Shown one piece after another: positions 7,515 to 15,237 of a stretch of 36,986 nucleotides of DNA. The translations under genes were made by a program, and so were the position numbers. The first letter of the stretch is position 1. Each line of letters starts with the position of its first letter. The notes beneath the pieces were generated by a model, which was not told where the DNA came from, did not search any database, and saw nothing but the letters and a program-made list of their open reading frames with translations. Origin of the DNA: Henriciella sp. (GTDB lineage: Bacteria > Pseudomonadota > Alphaproteobacteria > Caulobacterales > Hyphomonadaceae). The stretch covers positions 1 through 36,986 of the forward strand of contig JAEPOM010000027.1 in the NCBI GenBank assembly GCA_017642885.1, in the 5' to 3' direction.

Positions 7515-8342
7515 ATGGTTTATGATCAACGATCCGGGCTTTCGAGTTATATCAGTGACCTTCTGTCGAAGGGGCGGACCGTATTTACGGCTGATGAGGC
7601 TGAAAAGGCGCTTGGTGTCGATCGCGGTGCCTTTCTCGATGCCGCTGAGAGGCTTCAGAAGCGAAAGCTGCTGCAAAGCCCACGGCGCGGCTTCTATGTG
7701 GCTGTTCCGCCCCAATATGCCGCTTGGGGAGCGCCTCCGCCATCCTGGTACATTGATGCGCTGATGCGCCACGAGGGCGAGCCTTATTACGTTGCCTTGC
7801 TCAAGGCTGCAGAGCTGCACGGCGCGACCCATCAGGCGGTCATGGAATTCCAGATCATTGCGGCCAAGCGAATGCCGAAGATACGCGCAGGGCGCAATCT
7901 GATAGCCTTCTATTATCGGAAAGATATGAACGCCGTTGAGAACGGTCTCGAAAGACGAAAGACTGATACCGGCACGATGCAGATATCGTCGCCTGCACTG
8001 ACTGCGCTTGACCTGCTGCGCTATCCGCAGGCGACCGCCGGCATGGATAATCTTGCGACCGTTCTGGCCGACATGGGGCGCAAGATAGATCCGAAGCAGC
8101 TTGCCGCCTTGTCTAACAAATTTGAACGGCCAATCGTTCAACGTCTTGGATACCTGTTGGGTCATTTGGGACACGGGGGACTGACCGACCGCATGTTTGC
8201 CGCGCTCAGTCAGCGCGGTTCGCTGCCATGGGCGGAACTGGACCGCAACGAGGTCCGAGACCCGGATTTCATGTCCAAGCCCATGCGTCGTGACCCCAAA
8301 TGGCGTGTCATCGTTCGCCGAATGCCGGAGATGGACGAATGA
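7515..8342 (+). CDS. abiEi: AbiEi-family antitoxin (type IV toxin-antitoxin)
   Basis: A 275-residue antitoxin of the AbiE system, in which the antitoxin does not bind the toxin but counteracts it and represses transcription. The N-terminal winged-helix part is about residues 8-62 (TVFTADEAEKALGVDRGAFLDAAERL, then QSPRRGFYVAVP). The segment WYIDALMRHEGEPYYVALLKAAELHGATHQ is the conserved family core. It is complete, its stop overlaps the toxin ATG (ATGA), and two operator-like palindromes precede it. Because the partner toxin is truncated, this antitoxin is now an orphan. It could still act on toxins elsewhere in the cell. Confidence 0.9.
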   Translation: MVYDQRSGLSSYISDLLSKGRTVFTADEAEKALGVDRGAFLDAAERLQKRKLLQSPRRGFYVAVPPQYAAWGAPPPSWYIDALMRHEGEPYYVALLKAAELHGATHQAVMEFQIIAAKRMPKIRAGRNLIAFYYRKDMNAVENGLERRKTDTGTMQISSPALTALDLLRYPQATAGMDNLATVLADMGRKIDPKQLAALSNKFERPIVQRLGYLLGHLGHGGLTDRMFAALSQRGSLPWAELDRNEVRDPDFMSKPMRRDPKWRVIVRRMPEMDE

Positions 8343-8797
8343 TTCCCTTACAAAACATTGTTGCGTGGGGCGCGATTGTTCCATGGGCTGACAATCGGCA
8401 GATCGAGCAGGACCTGATCATCAGTCGGGCTTTAGTGGACATATTTTCCGACGACTTGCTCAAAAGCGAACTCCGGTTTCGAGGGGGAACAGCGCTGAAC
8501 AAGCTGCATTTTCCTGCACCGCTTCGATACTCTGAAGACATTGATCTGGTTCGTGCCTCGTCAGGTCCGATCGGACCAATTCTTGACCAACTTCGGGTCG
8601 TTTTAGAGCCTTGGCTTGGTCAGGCGCGCTTTGATCAGAGTCAGGTCGCGCCGAAACTAAAGTTTCGTATCGATGCTGAGCATGGGGATGGCGTCCAGAT
8701 AAGACTGAAAGTCGAAATCAACACACGAGAGATCGAAGCGTTTGACCCAGTTGAAAATTACACATTTAACGTGGAGAATCCTTGGTTCACTGGTGAG
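8339..8797 (+). pseudogene. abiEii: AbiEii nucleotidyltransferase toxin, truncated by IS21
   Basis: About 153 codons remain of a protein that is usually about 250-320 residues. The first nucleotidyltransferase motif is intact: FRGGTALNKLHF near residues 46-57 and SEDIDLV near 63-69 with the DxD acid pair. Family similarity stops at NPWFTGE, where the IS21 left end begins; the following frame to 8962 reads through IS DNA. The lysine/RD-containing C-terminal motifs needed for activity are lost, so the toxin is expected to be inactive. Confidence 0.88.
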
Positions 8798-8804
8798 TGT
8801 CAAC

Positions 8805-8881
8805 GCCGGAGTAAAACTACACCATTCGCCGGAGCAAAAGTGCACCAGTTTGAGAGCTTTGGCCGGAGTAAAAGTGCACCA
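8805..8881. repeat. Three IS21 terminal repeats
   Basis: Near-identical 20-bp units beginning GCCGGAGTAAAA and ending CACCA start at 8805, 8828 and 8862. Such repeated IstA-binding sites at the ends are characteristic of IS21-family elements. Confidence 0.8.
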
Positions 8882-8930
8882 CTCGGGCGGTTAGCGGACG
8901 TTTGGTCGGACTGGTGTACGAGGATTTGGA

Positions 8931-9686
8931 TCAAGCCTGTTTCGACTTGGCGCTGTGCTTGAGGCGGTAGCTGTCGCCGTTCATTTCGAGGATATGGACA
9001 TGGTGCGTGAGCCGGTCGAGCAGTGCGCCGGTCAGGCGCTCTGATCCGAACGTGCTGGTCCATTCGTCGAATGGCAGGTTGGAGGTGACGAGGGTTGAGC
9101 CGCGCTCATAGCGCTGCGAGAACACCTCGAACAGGAGTTCAGCGCCGGTTGGCGACAGCGGCACATAGCCAAGTTCATCAATGATCAGGAGTGCGTATTT
9201 GGTGAGCTGTTTTTGCAGGCGCAGCAGGCGTTTGTCATCGCGCGCTTCGAGGAGTTCATGGACCAGAGCTGAGGCGGTGACGAACCCGACCGACAGGCCT
9301 TTCTGACAGGCAGAAAGGCCAAGCCCGAGCGCGATATGCGTCTTTCCGGTTCCGCTATTGCCGACAGCGATGATGTTCTCCCGGCTGGTGATATAGTCAC
9401 ACCGGGCCAGTTCCATCACCCGCAACTTGTTCAGTGAAGGCATGGCCTTGAAGTCAAAACTGTCGAGGCTTTTGGTCGCCGGGAACTTCGCAGCCTTGAT
9501 CCGCCGGTCGATCATGCGCCGCTCCCGGTCTATCAGTTCCAGTTCTGCCAGTCGCAACAGATAGCGCGAATGATCGATCCCCTCGGCGGCGCAGAGTTTG
9601 GCTTGCCTGGCATGCTCGCGCAGAAAGGTTGGCAAGCGCAGGGACTTCAGATGATGGGCCAGCAGGATCTCTGGTGTGTCGGTCAT
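8931..9686 (-). CDS. istB: IS21-family helper ATPase IstB
   Basis: A 251-residue AAA+ ATPase that assists IstA in IS21 transposition. Walker A GNSGTGKTHIALG is at about residues 109-121, Walker B LLIIDELGYVP near 171-181, and ERGSTLVTSNLPFDEW and the final LTHHVHILEMNGDSYRLK are conserved in the family. The start overlaps the istA stop (ATGA on the minus strand), the standard IS21 coupling. Complete, but stranded beside a truncated istA. Confidence 0.93.
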   Translation of the reverse strand: MTDTPEILLAHHLKSLRLPTFLREHARQAKLCAAEGIDHSRYLLRLAELELIDRERRMIDRRIKAAKFPATKSLDSFDFKAMPSLNKLRVMELARCDYITSRENIIAVGNSGTGKTHIALGLGLSACQKGLSVGFVTASALVHELLEARDDKRLLRLQKQLTKYALLIIDELGYVPLSPTGAELLFEVFSQRYERGSTLVTSNLPFDEWTSTFGSERLTGALLDRLTHHVHILEMNGDSYRLKHSAKSKQA

Positions 9687-9847
9687 GACCGACCTGCGGA
9701 TAACAGGGTCATGTAATCGCCCGGCGCAGTAGCCGCGACATGCGCCTTGGGCAGATAGGGATACAGCGTCATGTCGAGCCGTGGCGGTCGCCGCTCGATC
9801 CGGCACAGGACGAGATGTTTAACGGCATCGAACCCGATCGCGCACCG
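9683..9847 (-). pseudogene. istA: IstA transposase, C-terminal fragment only
   Basis: The last ~54 codons read GFDAVKHLVLCRIERRPPRLD, then YPYLPKAHVAAT and DYMTLL, matching the C-terminus of IS21 IstA. Upstream of about 9847 on this strand the similarity ends, and the sequence belongs to a phage-like gene in the opposite orientation. The catalytic DDE domain and helix-turn-helix are missing. Confidence 0.85.
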
Positions 9848-9849
9848 CT

Positions 9850-10464
9850 GTAGGGACGGTCGCGACGCCGACTCTGGCCACCACGAACCTTTCCACCAGC
9901 ATGCGCCGCTGGCGCGTGACCAGTGCCGCGACCGTTGATGCTGCGGCCGAGGAACGCTCCGCCGGCTGGGTGTGCTGGCGCGGCAATGCGGATGGACTGG
10001 GCGGCTGGACCTATGTGAACCGGCTGTCACTAACGACGGTTCAAGCGACCGGGATGGGGTTCTTCGGCCTTTACGGCTCAACCGCGGCATTGGCCACGAC
10101 CCTGACCCTGTCAGCGGTCGCCAACTGCGTCGGCATCGGATTCCAGCGCGGGACACATATCAACTGGCAACTCGTGACCAACGACGGATCCGGAGCCCCG
10201 AGCTTGACCGACCTTGGCGCCAGTTTCCCGGTCGGCAGCCTGACCAACGTTCTGACGCTGACCATCGCGGCATCGCCAAACGGCACGGATATCGGGGTGA
10301 GAATCGTCGAGGAAGTCAGCGGCGCAGTAGCCGAGTTCACCCTCACCGCCGACATTCCTGCCGCGACTCAATTGCTCAGCCCGCGCAATTATATGAACAA
10401 CGGCGCGACGTCGGCTGCTGTCGCGTACGACTGCTCCGGCGTCTACGTGGAGACGGATTACTGA
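9850..10464 (+). pseudogene. Phage tail fibre-like protein, 5'-truncated
   Basis: The open frame runs through 9850 (ATPTLATTNLSTSMRRWRVTSAA...) without an upstream start, so the ATG at 9901 is probably internal. The composition is rich in Ala, Thr, Gly and beta-prone stretches. The order rMRR...TSAATVDAAAEERSAG, CVGIGFQRGTHINWQL, DLGASFP and DIGVRIVEE resembles C-terminal regions of tail-fibre or tail proteins of proteobacterial phages. It begins exactly where istA ends, so it is a recombination remnant. Identification rests on remembered family patterns, so moderate certainty. Confidence 0.55.
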
Positions 10465-10533
10465 CCCAATTTGGTAGTGCAGCGTCAGGTGCGCCGGACC
10501 TTTGGCAGCGCGCACAAAACAACTGACAGGGCC

Positions 10534-10782
10534 ATGGAGGTCCAAAGCCTAATGCTGGAGGCGGCAGCGCGTTCTCGTGGTCTCAACGAGTTGGTTGACC
10601 GGTTGCGCGTCAGCCAATTTTGCGAGGTGTGGCGGGGCGATCTGACTACCAATCTGCAGTGCGATGGGGATTTCCAGGCATGGGCGGGAGAGAAATTGGC
10701 GCTACTGCCGGAGAAGTTGGAAATTATCGGCTTGATGGACGCATACAAAAAGATGCGGGTGAGGAGCCTGAATGTGGCCTGA
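10534..10782 (+). CDS. Small hypothetical protein after phage fragment
   Basis: An 82-residue frame from ATG 10534 (or 103 residues from TTG 10471). It reads as a plausible helical protein, with MEVQSLMLEAAARSRGLNELVDRLR at the start and LLPEKLEIIGLMDAYKKMR near the end. No family is recognised and no clear ribosome binding site is seen. It directly follows the phage tail fragment and may share its phage origin. It could be spurious. Confidence 0.35.
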   Translation: MEVQSLMLEAAARSRGLNELVDRLRVSQFCEVWRGDLTTNLQCDGDFQAWAGEKLALLPEKLEIIGLMDAYKKMRVRSLNVA

Positions 10783-10896
10783 CGGTCTGGTTTTGCCAGA
10801 TAATTCGATGGAGAAGTGTCCTTTGGCCCCATTCATGTGGTTTCGAGCCTGGCGCTCCGCGAAACCGCAGAACGTCGAAATTCTTTTGAATCGGCC

Positions 10897-10927
10897 TTGA
10901 ACCTCTAGTTGCTGTAGCTCCTATCTT
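10897..10927 (+). promoter_or_regulatory. MerR-type promoter/operator of the P1B-2 ATPase
   Basis: A -35 box TTGAAC (10897-10902) and a -10 box TATCTT (10922-10927) are separated by 19 bases, the over-long spacing typical of promoters activated by MerR-family metal sensors. The spacer holds an imperfect dyad around CTCTAGTTGCTGTAG. The same TTGAACCTCTAGT core occurs before lspA at 17248-17278, next to the merR gene. The ATPase ATG follows 34 bases after the -10 box. Confidence 0.75.
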
Positions 10928-10961
10928 GCAATCCATCAGATGATTCGCCGGGAGAAAACCT

Positions 10962-13352
10962 ATGGCCGACCACAAGCATGACCATGATCACGACCACAAA
11001 CACGACGACCACAGGCATGACGGTACCAAGCACGCGCAGGGCGCGGGCGGTTCCTGTTGCGGGTCGGACAAGGATGCGATGTGCGGCGATATCGGGCCGG
11101 TCGGCAATGTGAACGCGGCGGGGCGCAGTTTTCTGGTCAACGGGCTGGATTGCGCCGAGGAAGTGTCGATCCTGAACAAGGCGCTTGGCCCCGCAGTCGG
11201 CGGCACCGAACATCTGGCCTTTGATGTGATGAACGGGCGGATGACGGTGCTGGACAGCGCCACGTCATTGCCCGACGACCGGATCATCGCGCTGATCGGC
11301 AAGACCGGGATGAGTGCCTCGGTCTGGGACGCGGGCCGCGCCGAGGTCGACCGCGAGGCGCATCTGAAACGGCAGAAATTCTTTACCGCGCTGTCGGGCG
11401 GCTTCTGGGCGCTTGGCTTCCTGTGGCACGCCGTGGAAACCGGCCCGGCCGGCGCCTTGCAGATATTTTCCGACCACGGGACGACGTCGATGCCGGTGAT
11501 CGAGATCGCGGCGTTCCTGCTGGCGATCGTGTTCGGCGCCTGGCTGGTGGCCCCCAAGGCCTGGTCGTCGGCGCGCCGGCTGGCCCCCGACATGAACCTG
11601 CTGATGATCATCGCGGTGACCGGCGCGATCGGTCTGGGTGCCTATTTCGAGGCGGCGACGGTGGCCTTCTTCTTTTCGCTGTCGCTGTATCTGGAAAGCT
11701 GGAGCGTCGGGCGGGCGAGGAATGCCGTGGCCGCCCTGCTGGATCTGGCACCGCCGACCGCGCGGGTGATCCGCGACGACGGCACCGAGGCGGACGTGCC
11801 CGCCGCGCAGGTCGCCATTGGCGACAGGTTCATCGTGCGCGGCGGCGACCGGATCGCGCTGGACGGCGAGGTTGTCGCCGGTGCGGGCGGTGTCGATCAG
11901 GCCCCGATCACCGGCGAAAGTGCGCTGGTGTCGAAAGAACCCGGCGATGATGTCTATGCCGGCACGATCAATGGCGAGGGCACGCTGACGGTGCGTGCCA
12001 CCAAACTGTCCAGCGATACCGTGCTGTCGAAAATCATCCGCATGGTCGGTGATGCCCATTCGCGCCGCGCCGATGTCGAACAGTGGGTGGCCAAATTCGC
12101 CCGCGTCTACACCCCCATCGTGATGGTACTGGCGGTCCTGATCGCCTTTGTGCCGCCGCTGGCCTTTGGCGGGGCCTGGGCGTTCTGGATCTACAACGCT
12201 CTGGTGCTGCTGGTCATTGCCTGCCCCTGTGCGCTGGTCATTTCGACCCCGGTGTCGATCGTCGCGGCGCTGGCCTCGTCGGCGCGCAACGGCGTGCTGA
12301 TCAAGGGCGGTGCCTATGTCGAGGCCCCGGCGCGGCTGACCGCACTGGCGATGGACAAGACCGGCACGATCACCATGGGCGAACCTGAGGTGGCGAGCCT
12401 GCATCCGCTGAACGGCACATCCGAGCGCGATCTGATCGCGGCGGCGGCGGCGCTCGAGGCGCGCTCGTCGCACCCGCTGGCCCGCGCGATTCTGGCGCGC
12501 GCCGAACGCGACGGAATCAAGGCCGAACCCGCCGAGGACACCCGGACCGTTCCGGGGCGCGGCGTCGAAGGTCTGCATGGTGGGCGGGCGATCTGGCTTG
12601 GGTCCGACCGCTTTGCCACCGAAAAGGACATGGGCGCGGCGATGCCGCGTGATGTGGTGGACCGGATCGAAAGTGCCGGCAGCACGCTGGTCGCGGTCGG
12701 CGATGACAAGGGCCTGCTGGGCCTGATCGAGTTGCGCGACCGGATCCGCCCCGATGCAAAGGGCGTTGTTGCCAGGCTGCATGCGCAGGGGGTCAAGACC
12801 ATCATCATGCTGACCGGCGACAACGAACGCACCGCCCGTGCGGTCGCCGCAGAGGTCGGCATCGACGAGGTCCGCGCCGGGCTGCTGCCCGAGGACAAGG
12901 TGGCGGTGATCGAGGAACTGGTCGCGACCCACGACATGGTGGCGATGATCGGCGACGGGGTGAACGACGCACCGGCGATGGCGCGGGCGCATTTCGCCAT
13001 CGCGATGGGCGCGGTCGGGTCGGATGCGGCGATCGAGACGGCGGATATCGCCCTGATGACCGACGATATCGGCAAGGTGCCGTGGCTGGTCGGCCATTCG
13101 CGGCGCACGCTGTGGATCATTCGCCAGAACATCGGCCTGTCGCTGGCCACCAAGGCCGCCTTCGTGGGCTTGACCGCCTTCGGGATGGCCACTACGTGGG
13201 GAGCAATCGCCGCCGATGTCGGCGTGTCGCTGATCGTCGTCGCCAACGCACTGCGCCTGTTGCGCGCCAAGGGGCGGGATCCGGCGGCGCCAAGTGGCGG
13301 CGAGAGCATCGGCGAACACATGCCAAAAGGAGCACTGGCACATGGTCATTGA
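10962..13352 (+). CDS. P1B-2 heavy-metal ATPase (Zn/Cd/Pb efflux)
   Basis: A 796-residue inner-membrane pump that would export Zn, Cd or Pb ions using ATP. The first 25 residues are His/Asp-rich, followed by a CC motif and one soft-metal domain of the GLDCAEEV type (about 64-71). The membrane motif is Cys421-Pro-Cys423, the phosphorylated Asp465 lies in DKTGTIT, SSHPLARA marks the HP motif, and GDGVNDAPA is near 664-672. The last segments contain ADVGVSLIVVANALRLL, the Asp-containing signature of Zn/Cd/Pb pumps rather than copper pumps. A MerR-type promoter precedes it. The GGGAG ribosome binding site supports ATG 10962. The zinc-ribbon gene overlaps its end. Confidence 0.93.
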   Translation: MADHKHDHDHDHKHDDHRHDGTKHAQGAGGSCCGSDKDAMCGDIGPVGNVNAAGRSFLVNGLDCAEEVSILNKALGPAVGGTEHLAFDVMNGRMTVLDSATSLPDDRIIALIGKTGMSASVWDAGRAEVDREAHLKRQKFFTALSGGFWALGFLWHAVETGPAGALQIFSDHGTTSMPVIEIAAFLLAIVFGAWLVAPKAWSSARRLAPDMNLLMIIAVTGAIGLGAYFEAATVAFFFSLSLYLESWSVGRARNAVAALLDLAPPTARVIRDDGTEADVPAAQVAIGDRFIVRGGDRIALDGEVVAGAGGVDQAPITGESALVSKEPGDDVYAGTINGEGTLTVRATKLSSDTVLSKIIRMVGDAHSRRADVEQWVAKFARVYTPIVMVLAVLIAFVPPLAFGGAWAFWIYNALVLLVIACPCALVISTPVSIVAALASSARNGVLIKGGAYVEAPARLTALAMDKTGTITMGEPEVASLHPLNGTSERDLIAAAAALEARSSHPLARAILARAERDGIKAEPAEDTRTVPGRGVEGLHGGRAIWLGSDRFATEKDMGAAMPRDVVDRIESAGSTLVAVGDDKGLLGLIELRDRIRPDAKGVVARLHAQGVKTIIMLTGDNERTARAVAAEVGIDEVRAGLLPEDKVAVIEELVATHDMVAMIGDGVNDAPAMARAHFAIAMGAVGSDAAIETADIALMTDDIGKVPWLVGHSRRTLWIIRQNIGLSLATKAAFVGLTAFGMATTWGAIAADVGVSLIVVANALRLLRAKGRDPAAPSGGESIGEHMPKGALAHGH

Positions 13353-13716
13353 ACTGAAGGAACCGGGCAAGGAGCCCGAACGCAACAGGGGCGCGTCAAT
13401 GCTGTGTCCGGTCTGCAAGGTGACGCTGACAATGGCGGATCGTCAGGGCGTCGAGATCGACTATTGCCCGCAGTGCCGGGGTGTCTGGCTCGACCGTGGC
13501 GAGCTTGACAAGATCATCGAGCGCAGCGCCGCCGAGATGGCACCACCGCCGCCGGCACCCGACCCCCGGCGGCGCGATGACGACGACGATGATCGCGGTC
13601 GCGGCGGCTATGGCGGCGGCTATGGCAAGCACGGTGGCGGTCATGGCGGTCATGGTGGTGGCAGTCATGGCGGCGGCTATCGGCGCAAGTCCTGGCTGCG
13701 CGAGATCTTCGATTGA
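13342..13716 (+). CDS. TFIIB-type zinc-ribbon protein, Gly/His-rich tail
   Basis: A 124-residue protein with a zf-TFIIB-like ribbon: LCPVCKVTL, then DYCPQCRGVWLDRGELDKII, giving two CxxC pairs and the WLDxGEL signature. After a proline and Asp/Arg-rich linker, the tail (about residues 80-115) is low-complexity Gly, His and Tyr (repeated GGxGGHGG), which could bind divalent metal. ATG 13342 has an AAAAGGAG site and overlaps the ATPase by 11 bases; ATG 13399 is an alternative. The pairing with a metal pump suggests a metal-binding accessory, but the role of this family is not established. Confidence 0.82.
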   Translation: MVIELKEPGKEPERNRGASMLCPVCKVTLTMADRQGVEIDYCPQCRGVWLDRGELDKIIERSAAEMAPPPPAPDPRRRDDDDDDRGRGGYGGGYGKHGGGHGGHGGGSHGGGYRRKSWLREIFD

Positions 13717-13786
13717 CGTTCGCGCGGGCGGTTCACGGGCAGGGCGCGCCAGCCGGTGAGCCAACCCCACAGCGGGCGGTCTGACG

Positions 13787-14698
13787 ATGGGCGCGGGACA
13801 CGGTCACGGCGGCGGCGGGGGAACCTCTGCCAGCCGCCACAAGGGCAGCCTGAGATGGGCGCTGGCGATGACCGGCACGTTTCTTGTGGTCGAGGTGGTC
13901 GGCGGGCTCTGGACTGGCAGTCTGGCGCTTTTGGCCGATGCCTTGCATATGGCGACAGACGTGGGCGGGCTGTTCATGGCGCTGGTCGCGGTGCGCTTTG
14001 CCGAACGCCCGGCGACGCCCGACATGACCTATGGCTTTGTGCGCACCGAGGTTCTCTCGGCGCTGGTCAACGCCGTGGTGCTGCTGGTGGTCACCGTCTT
14101 TGTGCTGCGCGAGGCGTATTTCCGCCTGTTCGCGCCGGTTGAAATCCTCGGCGGGCCGATGCTGGCGGTGGCGGTGGCGGGGCTGATCGTCAACCTGGTG
14201 TCGATGCGGATGCTGCACGCCGGATCGCAGGAAAGCCTGAACCTCAAGGGCGCGTATTTCGAGGTGCTGGCCGACATGCTGGGATCGGTCGGGGTGATCC
14301 TCGCGGCGCTTGTCGTGATGTTCACCGGCTGGACCATCGCCGACCCGATCATCGGCGCCGCCATCGGGCTCTTTATCGTGCCGCGCACCTGGATCCTGCT
14401 GAAGGGCGCGCTGCGCATCCTGATGGAGGGCACGCCCGCCCATGTCGATGCCGGGTTGCTGCGCGCGCGGCTCATGGAGGTTCCCGGCGTTGCGGACGTG
14501 CACGACCTGCACGTCTGGACCCTGACCTCGGGCGTCGACGCGATGAGCTGCCATCTTGTCGTCGATGATCTCGAGGCCCGGCGCAACGCGCTGATCGGCG
14601 CGCAAAAGGCGATGCACGACGGTTTTGGGATCACCCATACGACGATCCAGATCGAGGATGCGGCCCTGCGCGAGGCCGAGGGCGAGACGCATCGCTGA
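13787..14698 (+). CDS. Cation diffusion facilitator (CzcD-like)
   Basis: A 303-residue CDF-family metal/proton antiporter with a short His/Gly-rich N-terminus (GHGHGGGGG) and six predicted membrane segments between about residues 22 and 210. The TM2 metal site is ALHMATD (HxxxD). The TM5 region is YFEVLADMLGS, where the usual histidine is replaced by Glu, a variant that occurs in this family. The C-terminal cytoplasmic domain carries VHDLHVWTLTSG. It likely removes Zn, Cd or Co. It follows the ATPase and zinc-ribbon genes in the same direction and is probably in the same transcript. Confidence 0.92.
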   Translation: MGAGHGHGGGGGTSASRHKGSLRWALAMTGTFLVVEVVGGLWTGSLALLADALHMATDVGGLFMALVAVRFAERPATPDMTYGFVRTEVLSALVNAVVLLVVTVFVLREAYFRLFAPVEILGGPMLAVAVAGLIVNLVSMRMLHAGSQESLNLKGAYFEVLADMLGSVGVILAALVVMFTGWTIADPIIGAAIGLFIVPRTWILLKGALRILMEGTPAHVDAGLLRARLMEVPGVADVHDLHVWTLTSGVDAMSCHLVVDDLEARRNALIGAQKAMHDGFGITHTTIQIEDAALREAEGETHR

Positions 14699-14722
14699 AC
14701 AGAGTAGTGGAGTTGACGCGAC

Positions 14723-15151
14723 ATGGGACATCACCGGAAACAGCATGGTCACGCCACACCCCGGTATGCCGGGCCGCGCGGCGGTGAGGGTCGCCCCGAC
14801 CATGACCGGGTGCCACGCCAGTCACGGATTCCGCTGGGTCTGATCGCGATCGGGTTGGTCGTCTGGTCGGGTCTGGGCTGGGGCGTCTATCTGCTGGTCG
14901 ATCCGGTGCTGGCATGGCTGGCGGGCTCGGTCGGCCCGCTGACCGATGCCGGGACCGGCATCGCGCGCTGGTTCGGGTTCGGGCAACAGGCGGCGGCCCT
15001 GCGCGATGTCGCCAATGTCGAGGTGCTGATCGGCCAGGTGGCTGGCCCAATGCATTTCATCGTCAAGGCCGGGCTGATCCTTTTGTGGCTTGCGGGGCTG
15101 GTCGCGCTGGTCGCGCTGCCGGTCATCCTGCGGCGCAGGTCGCGGTGGTGA
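14723..15151 (+). CDS. Two-TM hypothetical membrane protein in metal operon
   Basis: A 142-residue protein not matched to a known family. The N-terminal ~35 residues are basic and His-containing (MGHHRKQHGH). Membrane segments are predicted at about residues 37-60 (LGLIAIGLVVWSGLGWGVYLL) and 110-135, followed by a basic RRRSRW end. The loop between includes a GTGIARWFGFG segment. It lies between a CDF gene and the phosphatase gene with short gaps, so it is probably co-transcribed. Codon use matches its neighbours. Confidence 0.65.
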   Translation: MGHHRKQHGHATPRYAGPRGGEGRPDHDRVPRQSRIPLGLIAIGLVVWSGLGWGVYLLVDPVLAWLAGSVGPLTDAGTGIARWFGFGQQAAALRDVANVEVLIGQVAGPMHFIVKAGLILLWLAGLVALVALPVILRRRSRW

Positions 15152-15237
15152 CAACTGTCGGCAGATCGGCGGCCTTTGGCCTGTTGCGGTCCGGACCATC
15201 GCCCCGGCTTGCCGGCACGCCTTCCCGACAGCGTGCG

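Larger units (their letters stand above)
8798..9847 (-). mobile_element. IS21-family element, 3' end of istA side missing
   Basis: The left end starts near 8798 (TGTCAACGCC) inside abiEii. Complete istB and only the last ~54 codons of istA remain on the minus strand. The rest of istA and the other terminus are gone, replaced at about 9848 by a phage tail gene fragment. IS21 elements normally carry istA and istB with multiple terminal repeats, and the repeats are present at the remaining end. The element cannot transpose by itself. Confidence 0.85.

Noticed and set aside
7476..8384. Reverse-strand 302-codon frame
   Set aside because: Antisense to abiEi, which has clear family motifs and operators.
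8805..8881. Three spaced repeats that could suggest a short CRISPR array
   Set aside because: They are the IS21 terminal repeats; spacing is irregular and no cas genes are present.
11265..13418. Long reverse-strand open frame of 717 codons
   Set aside because: It lies opposite the P1B-2 ATPase, whose motifs are unmistakable; high GC makes long antisense frames common, and the translation is low-complexity Arg/His/Gly-rich without domains.
13580..13690. Repetitive Gly/His codons that look like a tandem repeat array
   Set aside because: This is low-complexity coding sequence of the zinc-ribbon protein tail, not a CRISPR or VNTR with defined spacers.
14914..15237. N-terminal extension of the PhoD-like frame
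   Set aside because: It overlaps the coding region of the two-TM protein in another frame and its Arg/Gly/Ala-rich translation has no family similarity; the ATG at 15238 fits the family.
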